36,914 bases of DNA, from the NCBI GenBank assembly GCA_012963885.1, contig DTUY01000271.1, forward strand, positions 1 through 36,914, in the 5' to 3' direction. Below the pieces are notes generated by a model. The model was not told the DNA's origin and did not search any database. It saw only the letters and a list, made by a program, of their open reading frames with translations. The position numbers and the translations under genes were made by a program. The stretch is from Candidatus Poribacteria bacterium (GTDB lineage: Bacteria; Poribacteria; WGA-4E; UBA9662). Of the stretch, positions 1-7,689 are shown piece after piece; the stretch's first letter is position 1, and every line of letters begins with the position of its first letter.

Positions 1-52
1 GGATGACCTGGTTTCAAAAACCAGACGAAGCTGAACTCAAAACCTACGATAA

Positions 53-142
53 TAGACCTCTTGCATAAGTAGTAAAACTCATCAGAATTCTATAGCTGAG
101 AGGTATCTAAATTCATTTTCTTTGACTTATGCAAGAGGTCTA
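53..142. repeat. MITE-like element with 18-bp perfect terminal inverted repeats
   Basis: The left end reads TAGACCTCTTGCATAAGT (53-70) and its exact reverse complement ends the element at 125-142. The spacer is 54 bp and AT-rich with no coding capacity. Two perfect 18-bp ends around a tiny core are typical of a MITE, or of a solo hairpin left by an insertion sequence. The ends resemble IS5/IS4-type termini, but I cannot assign a family. The right end stops exactly one base before the stop codon of the adjacent LamG gene, so the element could also serve as that gene's transcription terminator. A diverged copy of one end lies at 1071-1089. Confidence 0.7.
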
Positions 143-979
143 CTATCTATGCCGAAGGTTTCTGATATATCCCCAGGTCAGACTCAATTTGCCCAGGTTC
201 GGATGAACAGCCAGTCCCTCGGCCTTAAAATTATTGGCAACTTCTGCCGCAGTCAATGCGCGATCATAAATGCGGAATTCATCGATATACCCTTGAATAG
301 TATCGCAGTTACAACCATCTGATCGGTCACCAATTCCTAAAATGAGGCCACCTTTTTTCAGCGGTCCGCCTTTCATCGAATACTTATTTGCGAGTTTCCC
401 GTTAATATAATAATGAACCGTGCTTCCATCATAAGTGCCAGTCAGATGCAGCCATTTCTCAAGAGGAATATCTTCTTTGATGTCGTCTTTGGCTGCATCG
501 GTATTGCCTTGAGGAGTTCTAACCCAAAAGTTGTGTCGGTTATCGTCGTCATCGTAATAAAGTGAAGCGACATTTTTATTTGCCGGCATATCATCCAAAG
601 AGATAATCCGGTTCCAGCTATCGTCCAAGGCATTAATAAACGCCCAGCATTCGAGTGTGATTTGGTCCCAATTCCGATTGATTTTGTTTTGCGTATCTTC
701 TTCAACCAGTAGATAATCAACGGCACCATCAAATAATATACATTCACCTACTTTACAATCCGCTGCCTTGGCTAATTCGGGATCTCCCAGAACAACGGCA
801 ACCAATCCGCCGAATACATCGACAGCTTCCTTTTTAATATCAACTGTATCCTCATCAAAAGACCAGTAAGCAACTAAACCATCCTGAACAGCGCCTACTG
901 AATAAGCAAGTTTGGTATTCCAGCCAAATAAACCCACCAGTACGAACATACAACAAGTTGGGAACATTTTTTTCATCAT
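143..979 (-). CDS. Secreted LamG-domain (concanavalin-like) protein
   Basis: Protein of 278 residues with an N-terminal signal peptide (MMKKMFPTCC start, hydrophobic core to about residue 26). A single LamG/concanavalin-like jelly roll follows at about 33-255. Family hallmarks are LVAYWSFDED near its start, WLHLTGTYDGSTVHYYINGK in the middle and IDEFRIYDRALTAAEV at its end. The ATG is preceded by AAGGAG at good spacing. After the domain comes a short tail with GKLSLTWGYIR, which matches the tails of three other LamG proteins in this window. The LamG fold usually binds glycans or other surface ligands, but the ligand cannot be predicted. It is probably exported to the cell surface or periplasm. 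It appears monocistronic, with a MITE-like element directly downstream. Confidence 0.85.
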   Translation of the reverse strand: MMKKMFPTCCMFVLVGLFGWNTKLAYSVGAVQDGLVAYWSFDEDTVDIKKEAVDVFGGLVAVVLGDPELAKAADCKVGECILFDGAVDYLLVEEDTQNKINRNWDQITLECWAFINALDDSWNRIISLDDMPANKNVASLYYDDDDNRHNFWVRTPQGNTDAAKDDIKEDIPLEKWLHLTGTYDGSTVHYYINGKLANKYSMKGGPLKKGGLILGIGDRSDGCNCDTIQGYIDEFRIYDRALTAAEVANNFKAEGLAVHPNLGKLSLTWGYIRNLRHR

Positions 980-1070
980 GTTTCTCCTTTACCTTAAAAC
1001 TAATTTTCAAAAGTATCATTTATAGATTTGCATACTAACACGAAGAAAAATTTCATACAAGTCCCCATAT

Positions 1071-1089
1071 TAGACCTATTGTATAAACT
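1071..1089. repeat. Diverged copy of the 53-142 element end
   Basis: TAGACCTATTGTATAAACT resembles the inverted-repeat end TAGACCTCTTGCATAAGT at 53-70, with a few mismatches. No matching inverted partner was found nearby. It lies about 120 bp before the flagellin remnant and may be the scar of an insertion sequence. Confidence 0.35.
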
Positions 1090-1206
1090 GATTGGAAAAG
1101 AAAATATCCAACCCCCAGACATTTTCTAGAGTTTAGATCTCATGACGAATAGAGAAATTCTTGTCTCACTAGTGTTTCCTTCTGAGAATGACAATCCATT
1201 GCAGCA

Positions 1207-1549
1207 GAACCTTCCAAATAGGCGCTGACAACGGCATCAATAAGCAGCTTGATTTTACTTGGTAGATGCTACTACTGAAACTATCGGAGTACATGGGACT
1301 AATGTGGTTGATCTTGATAGTACCAGAAATTCCATAACCGCATTAGATCATGCAGTTGACATCATCAACAATGAAAGAAGTCGGTTGGGTTCAGTACAGA
1401 ACAAGCTGCAGTTTACCATGTCCAACTTGACCAGCCAAACACAGAGCATTGAAGCAGCCGTTCCAGCACCCAAGATACTGGCACAATCAGCAGCTATGCT
1501 AGCCCAAGCCAGTGCCTTACCACAGAATATCCTGTTGTTATTGAGATAA
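1207..1549 (+). pseudogene. Flagellin C-terminal remnant (decayed)
   Basis: The frame from 1259 encodes typical flagellin D1/D0 C-terminal sequence: ITALDHAVDIINNERSRLG, then QNKLQFTMSNLTSQTQSIEA, ending in MLAQASALPQNILLLLR before a stop. Real flagellins read much like SRLGAVQNRLE and AMLAQANQLPQNVLSLLR. Upstream, in another frame, TFQIGADNGIN (about 1217-1249) matches the domain just before it, so a frameshift separates the two parts. Between IEAA and ILAQSA the usual RIRDADMA block is deleted. The N-terminal half is absent. This is a broken relic, not a functional filament gene. No other flagellar genes are visible. Confidence 0.8.
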
Positions 1550-1588
1550 ACACACTTATGAGGTGAGTCTTCACTTTTCGGGCTCTAT

Positions 1589-1858
1589 ATGCCACGGCGG
1601 TACAGACAAAGCGTCGGATAATTTTCCAGCGCGAAAGAACAACAGCTTCCAAAACGGCGTAACACCGTATTACATACTACCATCCTGAAGGGTGTAGTCC
1701 GAGATAGGCGAGGTGGTCCACAGCTGACTCGTCTAGTATATTGTGTGCCTGCACGATTCGTCAACCTCGATTACTTGTCAGCGAACCCTCTACTTTACAC
1801 CGATACGGCAATCCGTGATAGAATGCCTAAGCTCGTCCAACAACTCGAAGCTTATTAG
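1589..1858 (+). pseudogene. Unrecognised broken reading frame after the flagellin remnant
   Basis: One frame starts with ATG at 1589, meets a stop at 1619-1621, then stays open for 78 codons from 1622 to the TAG at 1856-1858. The open part has no good internal start. Readable pieces are FSSAKEQQLPKRR and DYLSANPLLYTDTAIRD. I do not recognise the family. The composition looks protein-like, and its place next to a flagellin relic suggests another decayed gene, but a chance open frame is possible. The last bases overlap the end of the LamG gene on the other strand. Confidence 0.25.
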
Positions 1859-2658
1859 TATTGGGGCAAGGTGGATGAACCATTCCATTTTTTTATCTGT
1901 CCCCAAATGGTGGTGAGTTTACCTGTGGTGGAAACACTCCTAAAACCAGTCGCTACCTCTAACCCGCTTTTCATGATGGTGTTGAGGTCATTCTTAGTTA
2001 GAGCAACATCAAAGATGGCAATCTCATCAATAAGCCCAGTGAAACGGGACCTGAAGCCAACACCATTATTGATGGTTTCAGCTCCTATAAAGAGGTGGCT
2101 ATCTGTGGTGTCAAAATTGGTCATGGAGTTAGGGCTTGGCTTGCCATTTAGCCACATTGTTATATTTTTCTGGTCGTAGGTTACAGCAACAAATGACCAT
2201 TTATCTTTAGGTATAACCATACCTGTTTGGAAATCTTTACACCCGCCCCAGAATGTCAAGCCATTCTGTTTACCCATACCAAACATCAGACCGGTACAAT
2301 CGTTATTTCCATAATGGATGATACCACCCCAGGTCCCTCCAGTGCCCATATCCATTATCCATCCCGCAATTGACCTTGGGTCATCACCTCGTGGTATATT
2401 TGGAGATTCAATCTTGACATAATCATCACTTCCATCAAGCTCCAAAGCCCCGCTGAACTTACCCTTGACCCAATTGGGACCGTCTATAAGCTTGCCATCA
2501 GTACCATTCTTCAAGGAATCTTTGGCTGTTTCGCCCTTTCCCTCGTTAAAAAGCCACATTCCCATAATGGATTTTTTGTCTATCTTGGCATCACTTATAC
2601 CTGCCAACATCAAACTAATGGCGATTAAGCTGATACACAATACTGATAAACATTTCAT
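1855..2658 (-). CDS. Secreted LamG-domain protein
   Basis: Protein of 267 residues. The ATG at 2658 has AGGAGG a few bases upstream, which favours it over a TTG two codons earlier. A signal peptide (MKCLSVLCISLIAISLMLAG) is followed by one LamG domain. Domain features are IMGMWLFNEGKGETAKDS at its start, WSFAAVTYDQ-type sequence (here WSFVAVTYDQKNITMWLNGK) in the middle, and GLIDEIAIFDVALTKNDL at its end. The tail contains GKLTTIWGQIKK, the same short C-terminal motif as the other LamG proteins here, followed by about 11 extra residues. It is presumably an exported binding protein of unknown ligand. No partner gene is linked on the same strand within a normal operon distance. Confidence 0.85.
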   Translation of the reverse strand: MKCLSVLCISLIAISLMLAGISDAKIDKKSIMGMWLFNEGKGETAKDSLKNGTDGKLIDGPNWVKGKFSGALELDGSDDYVKIESPNIPRGDDPRSIAGWIMDMGTGGTWGGIIHYGNNDCTGLMFGMGKQNGLTFWGGCKDFQTGMVIPKDKWSFVAVTYDQKNITMWLNGKPSPNSMTNFDTTDSHLFIGAETINNGVGFRSRFTGLIDEIAIFDVALTKNDLNTIMKSGLEVATGFRSVSTTGKLTTIWGQIKKWNGSSTLPQY

Positions 2659-2789
2659 TCTCAATTACCTCCTAATGATAAGTTGTGGGAATCGTTTCAT
2701 TGTGTAATCGAGGAATGAAGTGCATCATCTCAATTACTCACGCAGATTCCTTTTCTTATAGGGTAGCATATCTTCAATTTCATCAATCC

Positions 2790-2897
2790 TTCATCAAGGA
2801 ACTGGTCGGACATTCTCACGGGTCAACAACGATGGATGTCTATAGTGGTAGGAAACCATCGGAGGTATTACTGAATAAATGTGTAGTAAAAATTTAA
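2790..2897 (+). pseudogene. Tyrosine recombinase/phage integrase C-terminal remnant
   Basis: The frame encodes FIKELVGHSHGSTTMDVYSG followed by about 15 residues and a stop. This matches the last segment of tyrosine recombinases: LxGHSxxxTTMxxY, with the catalytic His of the LVGHS box and the nucleophilic Tyr. Upstream sequence in the same frame shows no integrase similarity, and the Arg-box region is missing. It is therefore a 3' fragment of a former mobile element. Confidence 0.7.
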
Positions 2898-2916
2898 TAG
2901 TTGTAAGATCGTTAAA

Positions 2917-3099
2917 ATGATGAAATCAATTAGTTCAACATTGTCCGTTTGTCCGTTGAGTTTGATGGGATATGCAGAGGAGACCCAAGAACAACAGGTT
3001 GAAAAACTAATCAAACAATTGCAGGATCAAGATTCAGATGTGCGTTTGCAGCAGTGGCATTAAGGAGAAATAGGACTAGATGCAAAGATGCCGTTTTTT
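2917..3099 (+). pseudogene. HEAT-repeat protein, 5' remnant with frameshifts
   Basis: From ATG 2917 the frame reads a short hydrophobic leader, then EQQVEKLIKQLQDQDSDVRL, a canonical HEAT-repeat helix pair start. A stop follows at 3061-3063. Right after DVRLQ the next residues continue in another frame as AAVAL, then in a third as GEIGLDAKMP (3064-3093). Together these restore the usual HEAT continuation (VRLQAAxALGEIGLDA). Two small indels have thus broken the gene, and the rest is gone. The intact exported HEAT protein at 27147-28868 has the same architecture and may represent the source family. Confidence 0.65.
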
Positions 3100-3141
3100 T
3101 TAATCCTTAAATATTTTGAAGGAAGGAATGAATGATGCCGA

Positions 3142-4590
3142 TTACCAAGTATGGTAGTGGGTAATTTCTTCCCCTGTTTCAGGATGTTCACTGGTAAACC
3201 GTTGATAGGTTGGATGCTTAAAGTCTTCGGTTGCGTCAAGGTGATAATACAAATCTAGTGTCATCTTGTGCCTAATCTCTGGCAGGTCAGCATAAAGATT
3301 ATTTTGCTCGTATATGTCTTCGGTTAGATTATAGAGTTCTCCATAATCTTTAGCCGGATAATGGATAAGTTTCCATTCTTTTGTCCTTAGGCATTTTTTA
3401 TCTACTGCTTCAGCATAGATGACTTGTCGGCTGTGGCAAGATTCTTCAGTGTCAAAGGGAGGCAGGATCTTGCCTTGAACACAATCAGGTGGTTCAAGTT
3501 CTGCCAGATGTGTCAGGGTTGGGAAGAGATCAACGGATTCTATCAGCTCATCAGATGTAATATTATTTTGTTTATCAGGAACGTAGATCAAACAAGGTAC
3601 GTGAAGCATGCAGTCCAATAGAAAAGGAGCTTTAGCTGGTATGCCGTAATCACCGAGGAACTCTCCATGATCAGATATAAACACGACAATTGTATTTCCC
3701 TTGAGGCCCTTTTCCTCAAGTACCTCAAGTATTAGCCCTATTTGCCAGTCTATTTGTGATACTGTACCGTAGTAAGCAGCCTTCATCTGGCGAAAAGTTT
3801 CTGCTGGTGCGCTGTTAAACCCACGGAATTTGTGATTTTCCGTCTGGCAGTATAATTGATACTCTAACGGTTTTTTATCGAGATCTTGGTTATCGCCACG
3901 AAAGGGTGAGACTTCGTCGGGATGATACATTCGGGCAAAACGTCCGGAAGGTACATATGGATGGTGAGGCCCATAAAAGCCTAACCACAAAAAGAAAGGA
4001 TCTTCGCTACCAATCTGTTGAAGATAATCACGTCCTTTTTGACCAACGTAGGCATCAATGTGGCAATCTTCTGGTAAATCGGACGGTACCGCACCCAAGT
4101 TTTTCCTGAAGTTTTGCAGTGCATAACCGGTCTTATACGTATACCCACGTGAACTAACATACTTTTCAAAAGGGTTTTTTTTGTTTATTTGATATATTCC
4201 ATCTGGGTTTTCACGCCAATTCCTTCGAATCCCTTGAGCCTCCAAATAATCGAGACTGTCCACAAATTTCTTTTGAGATATGTGATGCTTACCAATGCAG
4301 GCAGTCGAATACCCACTACGATGAAAGAATTCAATCATAGTGACTTCATTCTCATTCAAATTGCTCCCATTCCATCGAACCCCATGATGGCGAGGATAAC
4401 GACCTGTCATTATGGTAGCTCTGGATGGCTTGCATACTGGACTCTGCACGAAGCAGTTTGAGAAGCGCGTCGCCTCCGAAGCTAATTCGTCGATGGACGG
4501 TGTTTCTAATACTGGATCACCTGAATATCCAAGCGTATCATATCGCAGATGGTCGGTGGTAATTAACAAGATATTGGGAGGTTGGCTCAT
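3142..4590 (-). CDS. Sulfatase (formylglycine-dependent, Cys type)
   Basis: Protein of 482 residues in the sulfatase/alkaline phosphatase superfamily, close to full length for family S1. N-terminal metal-binding residues are at TTDHLRYDTLGY (D13). The maturation motif CKPSR has Cys53 in the position converted to formylglycine, followed by ATIMTGRYPRHHG. A second metal site lies in the VFISDHGEFLGDYG segment. The C-terminal part has the usual WKLIHYPAKDYGELYNLTED sequence. It would hydrolyse sulfate esters, probably on carbohydrate. No signal peptide is seen, so a cytoplasmic site is inferred, and an activating formylglycine-generating enzyme must be encoded elsewhere. The next gene on the same strand upstream is a Gfo/Idh/MocA protein 134 bp away, suggesting one catabolic unit. 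Confidence 0.92.
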   Translation of the reverse strand: MSQPPNILLITTDHLRYDTLGYSGDPVLETPSIDELASEATRFSNCFVQSPVCKPSRATIMTGRYPRHHGVRWNGSNLNENEVTMIEFFHRSGYSTACIGKHHISQKKFVDSLDYLEAQGIRRNWRENPDGIYQINKKNPFEKYVSSRGYTYKTGYALQNFRKNLGAVPSDLPEDCHIDAYVGQKGRDYLQQIGSEDPFFLWLGFYGPHHPYVPSGRFARMYHPDEVSPFRGDNQDLDKKPLEYQLYCQTENHKFRGFNSAPAETFRQMKAAYYGTVSQIDWQIGLILEVLEEKGLKGNTIVVFISDHGEFLGDYGIPAKAPFLLDCMLHVPCLIYVPDKQNNITSDELIESVDLFPTLTHLAELEPPDCVQGKILPPFDTEESCHSRQVIYAEAVDKKCLRTKEWKLIHYPAKDYGELYNLTEDIYEQNNLYADLPEIRHKMTLDLYYHLDATEDFKHPTYQRFTSEHPETGEEITHYHTW

Positions 4591-4724
4591 TTAGCTATAT
4601 GCTGAATCTAAAATCCTTATTTCTGCAACTGAAGTCGGAGGGCTTATTAGATCCCTTTTGGGCAGCAATACATTATTTCTCGATCACAGGCCAGTTCTAA
4701 TTGGTTAGCTGAGCAGTCTACTCC

Positions 4725-5762
4725 TCATGATAATAATGGCAACGAAACTGCTTCGCCTGCCATCATACTAAGTGTAACTGCTTCAGTGAACTCCATGTAC
4801 TTTACACCATCCTCAAAACTGGTATGCGTAATAATTTCTTCTCCACGAATGGCATTAATGAATTCTTCTTCCACTCTCCAAGAACCTTTCTCTTCATCAG
4901 GAATATCAATCTCCGAAAGTCCCGAATCGTTACGCGTACCGCCATAAAGCTTCCCATTTGAAAAATGTAGTGTACCTTGACTTCCATACAAAAATGCTTC
5001 AGATCCACCGGACAGACCGGTCACGCTAGAGATCTGATAATGTGCTTGAGCACCGCAGGCCATATCTGCAATAATGCCAATATGCTCCGGAACACGAACA
5101 GATCTCATGACACCGTTTTCGTCCTCTCGCATCTTGACAAAAGTTTTTCCCACAGCGATAACACGTGTAGCTTCACCGATCCATCTCATCATGGCCTCGT
5201 ACCAAATCCCCATACTCATGATATTAAAACCGCTTAGGTTAAAATTCTCTCGCCAATGGAGTGAGGTTTCGGAATCAAGGAACTGTCCACCTGCCCGAAC
5301 TTCGATTGCTAATATCTCACCGAGATATCCGTTGGCAATATATCTCTTAATGGTACTATCTACTGACAGGGTAAATGGGGAAGGAACTATTTGCGTAACA
5401 AGAGCAGGTTTCATACTGGCGACATCGTACATCATATGTGCTTCTCGTGCGTTCATAGCCATTCGTGCTTCACACATCACATGTTTATCCGCTTCTAAAG
5501 CAGCTAATGTCAAGCAACAATGCATGTATGGCCATGTTCCAATAACAATGGCATCGGTATCTGAAGCCTGAACTAATTCCTGCCAATTCCCATAGATCTT
5601 CGGAATATTAAATTGTTGCGCCACACGTTCAGATGAAGCACGACTGCGATTACAAACACTAATAATTTCAACACCGTCGATAGATTGCAAACCTGGGATG
5701 TGACGAGAAGTTGTGTTGGCTCCTGCTCCAACGATGCCGACGCGAATCATTTTATCACTCAT
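4725..5762 (-). CDS. Gfo/Idh/MocA family oxidoreductase with an atypical EAR motif
   Basis: Protein of 345 residues. The ATG at 5762 (MSDKMIRVG) is chosen because AGAGGG lies just upstream; a longer frame adds seven residues without support. The N-terminal Rossmann fold has VGIVGAGANTTSRHIPG and NRSRASSERVAQQF. The C-terminal alpha/beta domain typical of the family follows. Family members usually have E-K-P after the KHVLC strand, where Lys is catalytic. Here the text is KHVMCEARMAMN, so residues 98-100 are E-A-R and the Lys is missing. Ordinary sugar dehydrogenase chemistry is therefore uncertain; a different reaction or a binding role is possible. It lies between two sulfatase-fold genes on the same strand and probably belongs to their pathway. 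Confidence 0.88.
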   Translation of the reverse strand: MSDKMIRVGIVGAGANTTSRHIPGLQSIDGVEIISVCNRSRASSERVAQQFNIPKIYGNWQELVQASDTDAIVIGTWPYMHCCLTLAALEADKHVMCEARMAMNAREAHMMYDVASMKPALVTQIVPSPFTLSVDSTIKRYIANGYLGEILAIEVRAGGQFLDSETSLHWRENFNLSGFNIMSMGIWYEAMMRWIGEATRVIAVGKTFVKMREDENGVMRSVRVPEHIGIIADMACGAQAHYQISSVTGLSGGSEAFLYGSQGTLHFSNGKLYGGTRNDSGLSEIDIPDEEKGSWRVEEEFINAIRGEEIITHTSFEDGVKYMEFTEAVTLSMMAGEAVSLPLLS

Positions 5763-5860
5763 GTGTTTCCCTCTCCATAGCATTAAGGTCAGTCAAAATA
5801 TTTTAATTATACATCCAGCTGATTTTCTAAAACTGTATCTTATCGTACCGGTGTTATGCG

Positions 5861-5885
5861 TATACATGGATACTTTTCATGTATA
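5861..5885. promoter_or_regulatory. Palindrome upstream of the EAR-type oxidoreductase
   Basis: TATACATG (5861-5868) and CATGTATA (5878-5885) form a perfect 8-bp inverted repeat with a 9-bp spacer, about 100 bp before the ATG at 5762 on the minus strand. The spacing suits a dimeric regulator operator. A chance AT-rich palindrome is also possible. Confidence 0.25.
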
Positions 5886-6037
5886 TAAATCAACAGTGAA
5901 TATTACCATCACTAGCAAGAACCACACTAAGTAACATCAACTTGTTTTCTTAGTGTCAGTTGCTCCATGGATTGATCCGATAATATCTCCACCAGCCAAG
6001 AAAGTCAGCTGAAATCTGCCTCTACTGTTTACTAGAA

Positions 6038-7429
6038 TTATTCCCTTGCTTTGGCCTGAAGCCTTGCTCCTTGAACAGCATCTCCAATATGCAAGGTATC
6101 ATAGGCCTGCTGAGAAGTTTTGAACGGTCCTACATTTGCATGACCATGCCAATCACCTTGATTATGAATAGGGTTCTCAAGGCCAGTTTCCGCTTCGCGT
6201 TTGGCGATCCAAGCATTCATACGTTCTGTTAGTAATTCAACAACATCTGGATGGGTTTCAGCTAAGTTATCGTTTTCATCTGGATCATGAATTAGATTAT
6301 ACAGTTCAATTTCAGGTTTGAAATGGAAATCGGGTTCCAGTGCCCTGATCAATTTCCATTCAGGTGTTCTCCACCCATGTTTTCTCATCCAAGTACATTC
6401 AGTAAGATAAATCTCGGACTCATGAGACGTTACTTCGCTATTGATCATAGGAATTAAGCTCCTTCCATCGAAGTTAATTCCAGCATCAATTTCCGCTAAC
6501 TCAAGAATAGTTGGCACTAGATCTTTGTGTTGATTGAAACCTGGCACCCGTTGCCCCGCTGGAATTTTACCCGGATAACGAATAATAAGCGGCACATGCA
6601 GGGTGACATCGTAGATACCATGATGGTCAAACCAACATTCATGATCATAAAGTGTCTCCCCATGATCACCATTGAGAACGACGATAGTTTCGTCTTGGAT
6701 ACCCATTGCCTCTAGTGCATTGAAAATTGACTGAATGCATGCATCCATGTAAGCAATCGCCCCGTCATACTGAGCTATAACATAATCTTTATCCGTAATA
6801 CCTGGCGGCATCCAAGTAGCAAAGTAATCGCAGAACGGCTTAAAAGTCATCACCGGCTCCATCGACTTATTATTCGGGTCACATTCATCGCCATGATAAA
6901 ACATACGTTCGTACGGTGCAGGAGGTAAGTAGGGAGAATGCGGGTCCATGTGTCGCAAAAACAGGAAAAATGGTTGATCTTGACTCGCCATACGTTCCAA
7001 TTCAGGAATTGCAACTTCATTCAAGCTCTGTGCTTTTGGGCTTCTTCCTTCCGACCAACTGCCCCAACTGGCTTTGTAATCCAGATAATTGTCAAATCCT
7101 CGTGCACTTGGATTACCAGAAAATCCTATACACGCTGTATCGTAACCTTCGTCATGCAACATTTCAGATAACGTCTTGACTTCAGGACGCAATCCTCCCT
7201 TGTGACGTAAAGCAACGACCTGTGTACTAAAAACGTCCAGTCCTGTTAACATTGAAGCATACGCACCGGTCGTTGGAACATGAGGACAATATGTTTTTTC
7301 AAACAGAGTTCCTGACTCAGCAAATCGATCAATATATGGTGTGGTTAGACGATGATATCCATAACAACTCATGTGAGTTGCTAATAGGGAATCGACTCCA
7401 AAGAGCACGATATTTGGTTTGTTGGCCAT
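6038..7429 (-). CDS. Sulfatase-fold hydrolase with Thr in place of the catalytic Cys
   Basis: Protein of 463 residues. The ATG at 7429 (MANKPN) has AGGAAA upstream and is preferred to a TTG six codons earlier. The overall layout is that of a sulfatase: NIVLFGVDSLLATHMSCYGY at the N-terminus, NGDHGETLYDHECWFDHHGIYD for the second metal site, and WKLIRALEPDFHFKPEIELYNL near the end. However, the CxPSR maturation motif is absent. The aligned segment is VPTTGAYASMLTG, with Thr53 where the other sulfatase of this window has Cys53. Thr nucleophiles occur in phosphoesterases and phosphotransferases of the same superfamily, so a phosphoester or related substrate is plausible. No signal peptide is visible. 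Upstream, 260 bp separate it from a divergent oxidoreductase gene. Confidence 0.87.
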   Translation of the reverse strand: MANKPNIVLFGVDSLLATHMSCYGYHRLTTPYIDRFAESGTLFEKTYCPHVPTTGAYASMLTGLDVFSTQVVALRHKGGLRPEVKTLSEMLHDEGYDTACIGFSGNPSARGFDNYLDYKASWGSWSEGRSPKAQSLNEVAIPELERMASQDQPFFLFLRHMDPHSPYLPPAPYERMFYHGDECDPNNKSMEPVMTFKPFCDYFATWMPPGITDKDYVIAQYDGAIAYMDACIQSIFNALEAMGIQDETIVVLNGDHGETLYDHECWFDHHGIYDVTLHVPLIIRYPGKIPAGQRVPGFNQHKDLVPTILELAEIDAGINFDGRSLIPMINSEVTSHESEIYLTECTWMRKHGWRTPEWKLIRALEPDFHFKPEIELYNLIHDPDENDNLAETHPDVVELLTERMNAWIAKREAETGLENPIHNQGDWHGHANVGPFKTSQQAYDTLHIGDAVQGARLQAKARE

Positions 7430-7611
7430 AGTTATTTTCCTGATCAATTACATTTCTCAAAGGTTAAATCTATTTTAAAATCACTAGCAACTAAATCATG
7501 TAAGTATACGATAAGAGACTGAAATTCTCCAACAGAAATTCTTCAACAGTCTCATGAAACCAATCATTACTATTTATGAAATACCAGTTGTCGTCATCCT
7601 TTGTAGATTCC

Positions 7612-7621
7612 TAAACGTTTT
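7612..7621. promoter_or_regulatory. LacI-type operator-like palindrome
   Basis: TAAACGTTTT contains the perfect palindrome AAACGTTT (7613-7620). It lies about 70 bp before the plus-strand oxidoreductase start, in the divergent intergenic region. Many LacI-family sugar regulators bind TNAAACGTTTNA-like cores. No such regulator gene is in the window, so this is only a suggestion. Confidence 0.22.
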
Positions 7622-7689
7622 CCAAACCGTTGGGATTCGAATATGAATTTCTAAAACACTGTAAAGAAAAACTTTGAGGATGTAAGAAT

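Noticed and set aside
8..24. 7-bp hairpin CTGGTTT / AAACCAG at the left edge
   Set aside because: Short stem, three-base loop, no T run in either direction and the gene it might serve lies outside the window.
5074..5571. 165-residue plus-strand reading frame opposite the EAR-type oxidoreductase
   Set aside because: It is antisense to a well-supported gene, has no family features and no ribosome site.
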